NCBI RefSeq assembly: GCF_014204945.1
Contig: NZ_JACHMN010000001.1
Coordinates: 248,001 to 312,000, forward strand
Length of the DNA stretch: 64,000 bases
Source of the DNA: Allocatelliglobosispora scoriae
Lineage (GTDB): Bacteria > Actinomycetota > Actinomycetes > Mycobacteriales > Micromonosporaceae
Direction of reading: 5' to 3'
Below the pieces are notes generated by a model. It had not been told where the DNA came from, did no database searches, and worked only from the letters and a program-made list of their open reading frames with translations. Positions 26,244 through 34,824 of this stretch are shown in pieces (the first letter of the stretch is position 1; each line of letters starts with the position of its first letter). The position numbers and the translations under genes are program-made.

Positions 26244-26651
26244 TCAGGCAGCGTCGAGGGCGGCGGTGATCTTGCGTGTCATGGCTGCCAACGCGGGTCC
26301 GGGCTGACCCCGGTGACCACGGGTTGCCGTTTCGACGGCCACGAGCACGGCGCTGCGGAAGTTGTCGGCTTCTGCCGGGTCCTGGTGTTTGAGCACGCCC
26401 ATGGCGGTCGTGAGGGCCGGCAGCACCTGGTCGGCGATGGCCGCCACCGACGTGCTGTCCAGCCTCATGTCCCGCGGATACTCGGCGAGCACGTGCCCGA
26501 CCAGCCCGGTGGCGGAGGCCAGTGCGATGGAGCCCTCGGCGGCTGCCTTGTGCGGCTCGCCGGTGGCGTCGGCGGCGGAGATCAGCGTGACGGCGCCGTA
26601 CGCGGCGGTGCGGAGGATGTTCTTGTCCTGGTCGGTAAGGGTGACAGGCAT
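26244..26651 (-). CDS. Hypothetical small helical protein
   Basis: 135 aa, Ala-rich and predicted helical (VTLTDQDKNILRTAAYGAVT...; LASATGLVGHVLAE; PALAAMTRKITAALDAA), no signal peptide and no catalytic motif recognised. GAGGAG is 9 nt before ATG. It follows the serine hydrolase gene on the same strand after 69 nt, so the two may be co-transcribed. I do not recognise the family. Confidence 0.7.
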   Translation of the reverse strand: MPVTLTDQDKNILRTAAYGAVTLISAADATGEPHKAAAEGSIALASATGLVGHVLAEYPRDMRLDSTSVAAIADQVLPALTTAMGVLKHQDPAEADNFRSAVLVAVETATRGHRGQPGPALAAMTRKITAALDAA

Positions 26652-26720
26652 GGTGATGCGCTCCTCGGAATCAGTTCGGGAAGGGGGAGGGTCCGGCCCT
26701 CGTGGGCCGACCGCTGGGTG

Positions 26721-27944
26721 TCAGACGTCGGCGGCCTGGTAGAGCGTGGTCCAGAAGTCGTGGATCAGTCGCGCCGGTTCGGGGACGGACAGCCCGACCT
26801 GGGTGAGCAGGATCCCGGTGATCCGGTGGTGCGGGTCGGCGTATGCCGTGGTGCCGGCACCGCCGTCCCAGCCGAACTGGCCGATGGGCGCGTAGTCGCC
26901 GCGGTAGGTGCGTACCGCGGTCCCGAAGCCCCAGCCGCCGTGCTGCCCCTGACCGAACGACACGTGGACGTTGCCGGTGGCCATGGCGTGCCGGGCGGCC
27001 TGCTGCTCGGGCGTGAGGCGGTTGGTGGTGATCAGCTCGACGGCCGCCCGGGACAGGATCCGCTCGGTCCCGTGCATACCGTGGTTGAGCAGCATCTGGA
27101 AGTAGGCGTGGTAGTCGTCGACGGTGGAGGACAGCCCGCCGCCCCCGCCCTGGAACGCCGGGGGCCGGCTGTGGCGTCCCCCCTGAGCCTCGTCCCACAC
27201 GTGGAACTGCCCGGTCTGCGGGTCGGGGGCGTAGAGGGGAGGCAGCCGGTCGATCTTGCCGGCGGGTACGTGGAAACCGGTGTCGTTCATGCCCAGGGGG
27301 CCGAAGACGCGTTCTCGGAGGAACGCCTCGAACGACTGGCCGCTGACCCGCGCCACGAGTACGCCGAGCAGGTCGCTGCTGATGTGGTACTGCCAGCGCT
27401 CGCCGGGCTGGTGCATCAGCGGAAGCGAGCCCAGGCGGCGCATCCACTCGTCCGGCTCGGGCATCGGCTCCGGCAGATCGGGCGTGAGCCCCTGCTGGAA
27501 GACCGCTCCCATGATCGGCGTGCCCAGCGCCGTCATGTCCATGCCGAGCCCGAACGTCGAGGTCAGCAGGTCCCGTACGGTGATCGGCCGCCGGGCCGGC
27601 ACGGTGTCCTCCAGCGGTCCGTCGATCCGCTGGAGGACCCGTCGGTCGGCGAGCTCCGGCAGCCACGGCTCCACAGGGTCGTCCAGTCGCAGCCGGCACT
27701 CGTCCAGCAGCACCATCGCCGCCGCGACCGACACCGGCTTGGACGTCGATGCCATCCGGAAGATCGTGTCCCGGCGCATCGGCGGACCTCCGTCATGGCG
27801 CATCGTCCCGATCGCCTCGACGTGCGCCCGACCACCCCTGCTGACCAGCGCGACCAGCCCGGGAATCCGCCCGGACTCCACATGCCGTGCCAGCACCTCG
27901 CGCACCCTGCGCAGCCCCGCCTCGGAAAAGCCTTGTTCCATCAT
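26721..27944 (-). CDS. Serine hydrolase of the class C beta-lactamase / EstB family
   Basis: 407 aa. The nucleophile motif SxxK appears as ASTSKPVS, the second motif as RWQYHISSDLLG (Tyr in place of YxN), and the third as GQHGGWGFGT. Family members are esterases, D-aminopeptidases or penicillin-binding-like enzymes rather than true beta-lactamases. No signal peptide, so probably cytoplasmic. ATG 27944 has GAGGAG 5 nt upstream, which rejects the longer frame from 28103. Divergent from a LysR-type regulator, the usual arrangement for a regulated target. Confidence 0.88.
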   Translation of the reverse strand: MMEQGFSEAGLRRVREVLARHVESGRIPGLVALVSRGGRAHVEAIGTMRHDGGPPMRRDTIFRMASTSKPVSVAAAMVLLDECRLRLDDPVEPWLPELADRRVLQRIDGPLEDTVPARRPITVRDLLTSTFGLGMDMTALGTPIMGAVFQQGLTPDLPEPMPEPDEWMRRLGSLPLMHQPGERWQYHISSDLLGVLVARVSGQSFEAFLRERVFGPLGMNDTGFHVPAGKIDRLPPLYAPDPQTGQFHVWDEAQGGRHSRPPAFQGGGGGLSSTVDDYHAYFQMLLNHGMHGTERILSRAAVELITTNRLTPEQQAARHAMATGNVHVSFGQGQHGGWGFGTAVRTYRGDYAPIGQFGWDGGAGTTAYADPHHRITGILLTQVGLSVPEPARLIHDFWTTLYQAADV

Positions 27945-28123
27945 GAATCTCCTCGCCAACAGTGTTCGATCTCCCGAGACCGCTCCGGCGCGGGCCGCAT
28001 CCGCCCGGATCGCGGCGGCTGGACGCGGAGTCCGCCGGTGGTCTCGCGGTGCCTTCACAGCGTCCCGCCGCCGCAGGTTGTCGATCAACGACAGCCTCGG
28101 CAACGCACTGTTTAGCCAGAGTT

Positions 28124-28129
28124 GATAAT
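28124..28129 (+). promoter_or_regulatory. -10 element of the LysR gene, leaderless arrangement
   Basis: GATAAT, 6 nt before GTG 28136. ATCAAC (28084-28089) and GTTGAT (28121-28126) form a wide inverted repeat across the divergent region that could be a LysR binding site. Confidence 0.4.
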
Positions 28130-28135
28130 CGGCGG

Positions 28136-29020
28136 GTGGAGCTGCGCGACATCGAGATCTTCCTGACCCTCGCCGAGGAGCTGCACTTCGGCCGCACGGC
28201 CGAGCGGCTGCACCTCACCACCGCCCGCGTCAGTCAGTCGATCAAGAAGCAGGAGCGGGTCATTGGCGGGCCGCTGTTCGACCGCACCTCCCGCGCGGTC
28301 AGCCTCACCTCGCTCGGCAAACTCCTCCGCGACGACCTGCTGCCCGCTCACCGGCAGATCCAGCGGGCCGTCGACCGGGCAGCGGCCGAGGCGCGCGGCA
28401 TCACCGGCACGGTGCGTGTCGGCTACACCACCCCCTGGTGCGCCGACCTGGCCCTTCAGGCAGGCCGGGCGTTCAGCGACAGGTACGCCGGGTGCACCGT
28501 CCTGGTGCAGGAGGTCCAATTCAAGGACATGCTCGGGCCACTGCGCCGCGGTGAACTGGACCTCCAGCTCAGCGAGCTTCCCGCGCGATCTCCCGGCATC
28601 GCCGACGGTCCGGTGCTGTTCCGCGAACCCCGGGCGCTGATGGTCCCGGCCGGCCATCTCCTGGCCCGCCGCGACAGCGTGTCGCTGGAGGACCTGGCCG
28701 GGGTGCCGCTGATCAGGTCGGACGGAGGGCTGCCGGAGTCGCTCATCGACCTCCACATACCCGTCCGCACCCCGATGGGCCTGCCCATCCCCGACGGGCC
28801 GGCCTACACCTTCTGGCCCGAGATTCCGGCCCTGGTCGCTGCAGGTCTCGGTGCCTCGATCGTGGCCGCCCGCGCTGCCCGGTACCACGCCCGGCCAGGC
28901 ATCGCGTTCGTGCCCTTCCGGGACGGTCCCACCCTCGACTACGGCGTGCTGCGGCTCGCCTCCGGGCAGACGCCGCCGGCCGCGGCATTCGTCGAGCTGC
29001 TCGCCGACCTCGCTTCCTGA
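28136..29020 (+). CDS. LysR-family transcriptional regulator
   Basis: 294 aa. The N-terminal winged helix is diagnostic: ELRDIEIFLTLAEELHFGRT, then AERLHLTTARVSQSIKKQE and LFDRTSRAVSLTSLG. The rest is a periplasmic-binding-protein-like effector domain (TVRVGYTTPW, MVPAGHLLA). GTG 28136 begins the family-conserved N-terminus and sits 6 nt from a -10 element, so the mRNA is probably leaderless. Divergently paired with the serine hydrolase gene, its likely target (inference). Confidence 0.88.
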   Translation: MELRDIEIFLTLAEELHFGRTAERLHLTTARVSQSIKKQERVIGGPLFDRTSRAVSLTSLGKLLRDDLLPAHRQIQRAVDRAAAEARGITGTVRVGYTTPWCADLALQAGRAFSDRYAGCTVLVQEVQFKDMLGPLRRGELDLQLSELPARSPGIADGPVLFREPRALMVPAGHLLARRDSVSLEDLAGVPLIRSDGGLPESLIDLHIPVRTPMGLPIPDGPAYTFWPEIPALVAAGLGASIVAARAARYHARPGIAFVPFRDGPTLDYGVLRLASGQTPPAAAFVELLADLAS

Positions 29021-29115
29021 CCCCGTCCGAGGGGCTGCGCCTCCGCCGCCAGGAGCCGTCGGGCCGGTCTCCGGCGGTGCCATGATCGCTCGGGGGAGTC
29101 CGACCAGCCGACCGG

Positions 29116-29121
29116 TAGGAT
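29116..29121 (+). promoter_or_regulatory. -10 element, leaderless arrangement
   Basis: TAGGAT, 7 nt before GTG 29129. No consensus -35 is seen. Confidence 0.4.
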
Positions 29122-29128
29122 CGCCCGT

Positions 29129-30070
29129 GTGGATCTAGAGGAAATCGCTGCCCGGCTCGGCGTACCCGTCGCAGAGGTCGACCGCGTGCACCGGCTCGCC
29201 GGGGACCGGCCATCGGCTCCGCTGCCCGCCAAGGCCGACGCGCCCGCGATCCTGGACCGGCTGGGCGTGCGGTCCGACGACGCCGCCGAGATCATGGCGG
29301 GCTGGCCCGACCCCGACTCGCCACTGTGGACGCCGGAGCTGCGCTGGCTGCTGGACCGCTCGATCGCCCTGGTCCGCGCCGATCTCGGGGGTCACGACTG
29401 GCTGCCGCCCGGCCCGGAGCTGCAGCGCGACCACGGACCGGCCTGGCGGCACCTCTACGTGTACGCGTTCCTGGCCCTCGTCGACACCGTCAGGGGATAC
29501 CACCGCGATCACGGCATCGCCGACGAGGTGTCGTGGTCGACCCTGGCGGACCTGGGCCGCAACCTCGCGGTCGACCGGCGGATGCGCGGCGAGGGCTGGC
29601 CGGTCATGCAGAGCTGGCTGACGCTGCACGCGCGCGGCGGCCTCTACGAGCTGGGCCGCCTGCAGCACCAGCGCGGCACCACCATCGGCCTGCACATCCC
29701 CGACGCGGGACCGCTGACCCCGGCGGCGGTCGAGGCGTCGCTCGACGAGGCCCGCGCGTTCTTCCCGCGCCACTTCCCCGACGAGCACTACGCGGAGTTC
29801 TCCTGCGGCTCGTGGCTGCTCGACCCGCAGCTGCTGGAGTACCTGCCGGCGGACTCCAACATCGTCCGGTTCCAGCGCAGGTTCGAGCTGGACGCATACG
29901 AGGAGCCGGAAGGAATAGACGCCGACGTCGAGGTGCTGCGGTTCGTGTTCCGCAGCCTGACCACGCCGCTCGACCAGCTGCAGTGCCGCACCGTGCTCCA
30001 GCGCGCGATCGTCGACCACCTGCAGGCGGGCCGTCACTGGCGCTGGCGCCGCGGCACCTTCCCGGTCTGA
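29129..30070 (+). CDS. Acyltransferase-domain protein (GNAT-like, N-acyltransferase type)
   Basis: 313 aa. The N-terminus (LEEIAARLGVPVAEVDRVHRL) and the C-terminal half (SWLTLHARGGLYELGRLQ, IGLHIPDAGPLTPAAVEASL, SCGSWLLDPQLLEYLP) match actinobacterial proteins annotated as acyltransferase domain-containing, with a small NAT_N-like domain and a GNAT-like C-terminal fold. The reaction is unknown. GTG 29129 is supported by TAGGAT 7 nt upstream and the absence of a ribosome binding site, indicating a leaderless transcript. Confidence 0.75.
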   Translation: MDLEEIAARLGVPVAEVDRVHRLAGDRPSAPLPAKADAPAILDRLGVRSDDAAEIMAGWPDPDSPLWTPELRWLLDRSIALVRADLGGHDWLPPGPELQRDHGPAWRHLYVYAFLALVDTVRGYHRDHGIADEVSWSTLADLGRNLAVDRRMRGEGWPVMQSWLTLHARGGLYELGRLQHQRGTTIGLHIPDAGPLTPAAVEASLDEARAFFPRHFPDEHYAEFSCGSWLLDPQLLEYLPADSNIVRFQRRFELDAYEEPEGIDADVEVLRFVFRSLTTPLDQLQCRTVLQRAIVDHLQAGRHWRWRRGTFPV

Positions 30071-30178
30071 CCGGACCCGCGGCGCTGCGCGTTCACGCCT
30101 GGCCGTTTCGCGCCTGGTCGAGCGTGCCGAGGAAGGCCTCTGCGGCGGCCCGGACCCGGTCCCGGTGGCGAGCAAGCT

Positions 30179-30299
30179 GTCGGCGAGCAGGGCGTCGCCA
30201 TCCGCGCCGTCGCCGAGACCCTCGCCGCACAGCTTGGGATGGGAGCCGACCGGTCCGGGACTGATCGCCGACCTCGAGCAGGGCGACTACTTCGCCTGA
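30179..30299 (+). pseudogene. C-terminal remnant of an NAD-dependent epimerase/SDR gene
   Basis: Two short pieces in different frames: VGEQGVAIRAVAETLAAQLG (30179-30238) and GPGLIADLEQGDYFA with a stop at 30297-30299. Both match the C-terminal region of extended SDRs of the NAD-dependent epimerase type (...G.P.R.IAE..G..L... and ...GPGLI.DL....YF). The intervening 50 or so residues and the whole N-terminus are gone. The preceding 80 nt also encode, on the minus strand, a short peptide (RVRAAAEAFLGTLDQAR) that may be the tail of another lost gene. Confidence 0.55.
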
Positions 30300-30310
30300 G
30301 CGTGCGGCAC

Positions 30311-30316
30311 TACGAT
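30311..30316 (+). promoter_or_regulatory. -10 element, leaderless arrangement
   Basis: TACGAT, 7 nt before GTG 30324, which supports that codon over ATG 30315. Confidence 0.35.
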
Positions 30317-30323
30317 GAAACCG

Positions 30324-30827
30324 GTGACGCCCGAAGAGATGATCGGTGCCGCGCTGGCGGTCGCCGAAGCCGGCCTCGCCGCCGGAGAGCAGCCGATCGG
30401 TGCGGTGGTGGTCCTGGGCGACGAGGTCGTCGCGCAGGCATACACCCAGGAGAAGGCGTCCGGGCGCCGACTGGTCCATGCCGATCTGCTGGCGATGACC
30501 GCCGCGGACCACCTGCTGGGCTGGCGCCGCATGCCCCATCCCCTGCGGCTCGCGGTGAATCTCGAACCCTGCGTGATGTGTCTCGGCGCCGCGATGGCCC
30601 TCGGCGTCGGCGAGGTCTATTTCGCGCTGGAGTCCCCGGCGGACGGTGCGGCGCGTGTCGCTGCCGAGTGGCCGTCGCATCCGGACGCGCCCTGGTTCAC
30701 GGCCCCTGCCGTGATCGGTGGCATCCGTCGTGAGGAGAGCCGTGAGCTCTTCCGGCGGTACTGCGACTCCGTGCCGGATTCACCGATGCGCCGCTGGGCG
30801 CAGACACTGGTGAACCTGCCGCAGTAA
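30324..30827 (+). CDS. Nucleoside/cytidine deaminase-family protein with HAD instead of HAE
   Basis: 167 aa (170 from ATG 30315). The zinc site of the deaminase family is clear: NLEPCVMCLGAAM gives PCxxC, and LVHADLLAM gives the histidine. The residue after HA, normally a glutamate that shuttles the proton, is aspartate. Length and the C-terminal region resemble tRNA-adenosine/guanine-type deaminases. Whether Asp still supports catalysis is unknown. The gene is monocistronic as far as seen. Confidence 0.85.
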   Translation: MTPEEMIGAALAVAEAGLAAGEQPIGAVVVLGDEVVAQAYTQEKASGRRLVHADLLAMTAADHLLGWRRMPHPLRLAVNLEPCVMCLGAAMALGVGEVYFALESPADGAARVAAEWPSHPDAPWFTAPAVIGGIRREESRELFRRYCDSVPDSPMRRWAQTLVNLPQ

Positions 30828-31050
30828 CCGCCCAGCGGGTTTCGCAATGCAACAGATCTTGGTTGTTGAGGTGCCTGAGTGTCCATTTGAGAATGGGGAG
30901 ATGAGCATCCCGGGGCGCCCTCGGCGCCGGGGCGCGCCGGGTGCAGCTCGACTTCACCGAAGGCCGACTCGCCCTCAAGCTCGACCCGTCCGGCGGGTCC
31001 TCGCCTCATCGACCATGCGAAATTCGGTGTTGCTGCCGTTCAGAGCCGGG

Positions 31051-31056
31051 TATACA
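31051..31056 (+). promoter_or_regulatory. -10 element, leaderless arrangement
   Basis: TATACA, 6 nt before ATG 31063. A weak -35-like TTGCTG lies at 31030-31035. Confidence 0.35.
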
Positions 31057-31062
31057 CGGCAG

Positions 31063-31845
31063 ATGAGCGAAGAGGCCCTGCCCGGCGGCAACACCACGGG
31101 CGCCGTGTTGATCGACGGTGTCGTGCACAAGCGGGCCTCGCCGTGGACGGCGACGGTGCACGCGGTGCTGCGGCATCTCGAGGACGCCGGGTTCGATGCC
31201 GCTCCCCGCGCGCTCGGCTTCGACGAGCAGGGCCGCGAGATGCTCACCTACCTGCCGGGAGAGACGTTCGGCGACCGGAGATCGTGGCCCGGCTGGGCGT
31301 CGGCGGACTCGATGCTGGCCCAGGTCGGCCAGTGGTTGCGCCGGGTACACGACCTGACGGCCGACTTCACCCCGCCGCGGGACGAGCACTGGTTCATCGG
31401 CGGCGCGATGGGGCCCGGTTTGATCGTCGGGCACCAGGACGCGTCTCCCTTCAACGCGGTGGTGGACGGCGACCGGCTGGTCGGGTTCTGCGACTGGGAC
31501 ATCGCCGGTCCGTCGTCGCGGGAATGGGATCTGGCGTTCTCCGCACTGACCTGGGTGCCGCTCGCGTCGCCCCGAGACGGCATGCCGCTGCGCGACGACG
31601 ACCTGCGGGAGCGGTCCCGCCGCCTGCATCTTCTGCTCGACTCCTACGGCTTCGACGGCGATCGAGGCGACTTCGCGAGCGCGGTGCCGCAGCGGGCCCG
31701 GCGGCAGGCCGAGGTGATCCGCACCATGGCCGACGCCGGGGACGCCGCGTCGACCGCGCTGCTGCCCATCGCGGAGCTCCTCGAACGGTCCGCGACCGAC
31801 GTCGAGGCGCTAGCGGGCACCTTCTGGACGCGCCCGTCACGGTGA
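31063..31845 (+). CDS. Aminoglycoside phosphotransferase-family (APH) kinase
   Basis: 260 aa. Kinase-like fold of the APH/choline-kinase type: VGHQDASPFNAVVD is the catalytic loop (Brenner motif HxDxxxxN) and FCDWDIAGPSSREWDLAF the metal-binding DWD motif. The glycine-rich N-terminal lobe is short (NTTGAVLIDGVVHKRA). The substrate is not predictable; many such proteins act on small metabolites rather than antibiotics. ATG 31063 is supported by a -10 element 6 nt upstream. The 230 nt upstream hold a possible remnant (RVQLDFTEGRLALKLDPSGG, 30939-30998) of unknown origin. Confidence 0.85.
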   Translation: MSEEALPGGNTTGAVLIDGVVHKRASPWTATVHAVLRHLEDAGFDAAPRALGFDEQGREMLTYLPGETFGDRRSWPGWASADSMLAQVGQWLRRVHDLTADFTPPRDEHWFIGGAMGPGLIVGHQDASPFNAVVDGDRLVGFCDWDIAGPSSREWDLAFSALTWVPLASPRDGMPLRDDDLRERSRRLHLLLDSYGFDGDRGDFASAVPQRARRQAEVIRTMADAGDAASTALLPIAELLERSATDVEALAGTFWTRPSR

Positions 31846-31889
31846 TCCCCCATTCCGGGCGGGCAGGACGCGGCACGATGGACAGGCGA

Positions 31890-32430
31890 GGTTCCGGTGT
31901 GGCGCACCTTCGCCGAAGCTGTCGACCAGCACATCATCCTTACCGAACACTGGCCACCTCCGGCATGAGCGAGCTGCCGATGACCGCCGCACCGGGGCGC
32001 GGCATCAGCCCGTACGCCGAATTGATGCTCAGCTTGCCGGCCGACTGGCCGCTGCCGTAGACGCTCGGCCGACACGACGACCCTACAGCCTGGCCTGTGC
32101 ACCTTCTCAAAACCGTCGCTCGGTTTCCCTACGAGGACGGGACCTGGATCGGCGAATGACACTCCATGCCGGAACGGCGACCCGGCGCAGCCCTATGCCG
32201 CCGACACACCATTCGCCGGGGTCGTCGTCGCGCCGATGCTGCGGGTGATGCCTGAAGCCCGCACCATCGATGTCCATGACGGCGTCAGCATCGCGTTGCT
32301 CGAGCTGATCCCACTGCACCCAGCTGAACTGGCGGTCAAGATCGATAGCGGTGTCGATGCGCTGATCGGAGTGCTCGACCGTGGCCGCATCACCGAGCTG
32401 CTCGACCCGCACCGGCCCTCCTACGCATAG
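31890..32430 (+). pseudogene. Suppressor-of-fused (SUFU) domain gene, decayed
   Basis: Pieces of a SUFU-family protein lie in order: YRTLATSGMSELPMT and YAELMLSLPADWPLP (to 32057), an in-frame TAG at 32058, WPVHLLKTVARFPYEDGTWI, a second stop (TGA), a frameshift near 32166, then NGDPAQPYAADTPFAGVVV and LIPLHPAELAVKIDSGVDAL up to a stop at 32428-32430. Two nonsense codons and one frameshift make it a pseudogene. Bacterial SUFU proteins are common immunity proteins of polymorphic toxin systems; no cognate toxin is visible nearby. Confidence 0.75.
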
Positions 32431-32446
32431 CACCTCGATCGCGTGT

Positions 32447-32992
32447 TCATCCCTCAACGGACGGCGGCCAGCGGTATTCGCGCCACTCGTCCCAGGTCGC
32501 GAATCCAGCCGGTGGGTCGTCGACGGGTTCACTGCCGTCGAGTTCGCCACGCGTCGGGATCTCGATGGCGGCAGCCCACCCCGCGAGCTCCTCGTCGGAC
32601 ATGGGCCACGTCGTGTGCGGCGCTTCGGCTTGGCGCCGGTCACGCCGTGTCCGCTGCTCGGCCGGGGTGAGTTCGAAGTACAGCAGCTCCACCGCCGCGC
32701 CTCGGTCCGCCGCAGCCTGGCGTAGGGCGGAGCGCTCGTCCCGACCCCAGAGGCCGTAGTCGATCACGACGTTGTTGCCCAGCTCAAGAGCTCGCAGCCC
32801 GATCTGGATGAGCCGTCCTTCGATCACGTCGCTCGCCGAGGTCGGATTTTCGTGCCCGTAGAGCGCCTTGACCCATTCATCCTTCGTGAGACGAAGTGCC
32901 TCTTCCTCGACTTCGATGCGCCGAGCGGCAGTGGTCTTCCCTGTGCAGGGGAGTCCCACCGTCAGGAACAGCTTTGGCCGCTTCATCATCAC
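32447..32992 (-). CDS. AAA/P-loop kinase-like ATP-binding protein
   Basis: 181 aa with Walker A VGLPCTGKTTAARRIE near the N-terminus and VVIDYGLWGRDERSALRQ, the pattern of AAA_33/zeta-toxin-like small-molecule kinases. Three consecutive ATG codons (32992, 32989, 32986) make the exact start ambiguous. The C-terminus (GFATWDEWREYRWPP) is typical of single-gene actinobacterial members. Substrate unknown; no antitoxin-like partner is adjacent, so a toxin role is not supported. Confidence 0.8.
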   Translation of the reverse strand: MMMKRPKLFLTVGLPCTGKTTAARRIEVEEEALRLTKDEWVKALYGHENPTSASDVIEGRLIQIGLRALELGNNVVIDYGLWGRDERSALRQAAADRGAAVELLYFELTPAEQRTRRDRRQAEAPHTTWPMSDEELAGWAAAIEIPTRGELDGSEPVDDPPAGFATWDEWREYRWPPSVEG

Positions 32993-33087
32993 CCGCTTCC
33001 CGGCCGGACCGAACGCCTCATCATCGCCGACATCCGCTCGCCGCTGTCAGTCCCCGCGCTCACCCCGATGACCGGATGTGATGACCT

Positions 33088-33609
33088 CTATTCTGCGCCT
33101 GCGTCCGGAGGAACCTCATGGCACTCAGCGAGTCGCTTGAAATTGAGCAACTGCCGTCTGGCCATGACAAGGTCTCCCAGGGAAAGGCCGACAGCGGCCC
33201 ACCGGTTCGTCTCCGCGACGACCTTGAGCAGCAAACGCGTCGTGCAGCCCGCTTGGGGTGCCAGCACGTAGGACATGAAGCCGCCCATGATGGTGCCGGT
33301 CAGGTGTTCGCCGGGCACCACCGAGACGATCCTGCCCAGCTTCCGGCCCCCCGCGCTGGTGAAGGCTTCGCCGACGCGGGGCTCGGTAAGCCTCACCAGA
33401 TGCTGCGGAGAGCGGCGACCGAAGTTGTCGATCCAGTCGTAGGAGTACGGCGCAAGCCGGACTTGGCAGACCCATGGCCACAGCACGGCCGAAGACGCCT
33501 GCACCTCTACGCCTCGCCATGCCTGCAGCGCAGGTGCGGTGACGAACGCATCGCATGGATAGGAGCGCAGTACCTCGCTGTCGGTTACGCCCCATCGGTC
33601 ACCGATCAT
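33088..33609 (-). CDS. SRPBCC-like (polyketide cyclase fold) protein
   Basis: 173 aa. The pattern SYPCDAFVTAPALQAWRGVEV, YDWIDNFGRRSP and GEHLTGTIMGGFMSYVL fits the START/SRPBCC ligand-binding fold, with the helix RLAECHEVPPD at the end. ATG 33609 is preceded by GGCGGAGG with about 8 nt spacing. The ligand or reaction is not known, and no biosynthetic neighbours help. Confidence 0.65.
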   Translation of the reverse strand: MIGDRWGVTDSEVLRSYPCDAFVTAPALQAWRGVEVQASSAVLWPWVCQVRLAPYSYDWIDNFGRRSPQHLVRLTEPRVGEAFTSAGGRKLGRIVSVVPGEHLTGTIMGGFMSYVLAPQAGCTTRLLLKVVAETNRWAAVGLSLGDLVMARRQLLNFKRLAECHEVPPDAGAE

Positions 33610-33787
33610 GTGTCCATCCTCCGCCAGACACCCGCCGCGATCGTCATCGGTGTTCCTTCGAGGGTCCGGCGACAATCGCTGCTCTCAGCCGTGCGGTGGT
33701 GTGCCGGTCGAGGACCCGGAGGAGGCGCGCCGCGTTGGCGAGGGTGGAGCGAGGCCCCTGGTCGCAGGAGACCTCGCTCGTTGGGTG

Positions 33788-34660
33788 TCAGCACCTCGGA
33801 CAGGGCTCGTGACGTACGCTCCAGGTGAAGCTCGTATATCCCGAGAGGCCGACGCCCCCGACGGCCGTGACCGTCACCGAGTAGGTCCCGATCGTGGTGG
33901 CCGGACCCGTGATGAGACCGGTGGACGGGTTGATGCTCATTCCGGTGGGCAGGCCGGACGCCGACCAGTTATACGTTCCGCTGCCGCCGGTGGCTTTCAT
34001 CTGGAGGTAGGCGGGGTCCCGGTAGTAGCTTGACTGGCTGCCCGGGTTGGTGACCGTGATCGCTCCGGTCGGAGGCGGTGGTGGTGGCGGCGGCGTGCTG
34101 CCGCAACCGACCGGCAGCGGCACGCTGTTGACGTGCAGGTAGGCCGATGGCGGCGTGTAGCCGCTGCGGCGCATGAACGCGGTGGCGACTCCCCAGTAGA
34201 TGCCGTACTGACAGGACGTCTCCCTGGCACTGCCGTAAAGCGTGTAGCTGACCGGGAGGGCCACCGTGCTGCTGCCGACCAGGCTGACGTCGCGCCGGAG
34301 TTGGACGAAGAGCGACAGGAAATCCATCCAGTCGGTGCACTGGAGGGCGGAGTCGACCTGGACGCTCGAGCCTGGTGAGCCCCCGCCGAACGGCGGGCTG
34401 ATCGTGAGAACGCAGGTGATGACGGCCGAGGTGCCGGCGCCGGCGTTCAGGGTCAACAGCTTCCCGTTGCCCCGCGCAGCGATGGCCTGGATCTCCTCGA
34501 GCGTCGCCTTGGTTACGGTCGCCGGACGGCCGGCGACCACCCCGGTGGGCGCGGCGGCGGTGGCCGTTGTCGCCCGAGCGGGCAGCGCGGACCCGAACAC
34601 GACAGCGCTCAGGACGAGCGCGGCCGCCGTGGCGGATCGGTACCATCGAATTCTCGACAT
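33788..34660 (-). CDS. Secreted protein with Pro-rich linker and putative Ig-like (He_PIG) domain
   Basis: 290 aa. Signal peptide from ATG 34660 (MSRIRWYRSATAAALVLSAV... to ...ALPARA). An N-terminal domain of about 150 residues with four cysteines is followed by a proline run (8 Pro) and a C-terminal Ig-like repeat (LPTGMSINPSTGLITGPAT, GTYSVTVTAV), the pattern of putative Ig domains. The last residues CPRC are unusual. GGGAGGAA lies about 10 nt before the start. Function unknown, probably extracellular. Confidence 0.8.
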   Translation of the reverse strand: MSRIRWYRSATAAALVLSAVVFGSALPARATTATAAAPTGVVAGRPATVTKATLEEIQAIAARGNGKLLTLNAGAGTSAVITCVLTISPPFGGGSPGSSVQVDSALQCTDWMDFLSLFVQLRRDVSLVGSSTVALPVSYTLYGSARETSCQYGIYWGVATAFMRRSGYTPPSAYLHVNSVPLPVGCGSTPPPPPPPPTGAITVTNPGSQSSYYRDPAYLQMKATGGSGTYNWSASGLPTGMSINPSTGLITGPATTIGTYSVTVTAVGGVGLSGYTSFTWSVRHEPCPRC

Positions 34661-34812
34661 GACAGTCGATTCCTCCCTCGAATCTCTCCGTGGCGCGACG
34701 CGCCGGGAAGCCACAAGTGTCGACGAATCGATTGGAATTCGACTGGACCGCATTCATGCCGAAGACTGGCCCCGGCCGCGTCACCATGATCCCCCGGGCA
34801 CTGCCCTTCGGC

Positions 34813-34818
34813 TAAGGT
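34813..34818 (+). promoter_or_regulatory. -10 element, leaderless arrangement
   Basis: TAAGGT, 6 nt before ATG 34825. Confidence 0.35.
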
Positions 34819-34824
34819 GTGGCC

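Noticed and set aside
30939-31010. Plus-strand peptide RVQLDFTEGRLALKLDPSGG
   Set aside because: Possible gene remnant but no start, too short and no family recognised.
32447-32992. Zeta-type toxin of a toxin-antitoxin pair
   Set aside because: The P-loop kinase is similar, but there is no adjacent epsilon-like antitoxin and the upstream gene is a pseudogene.
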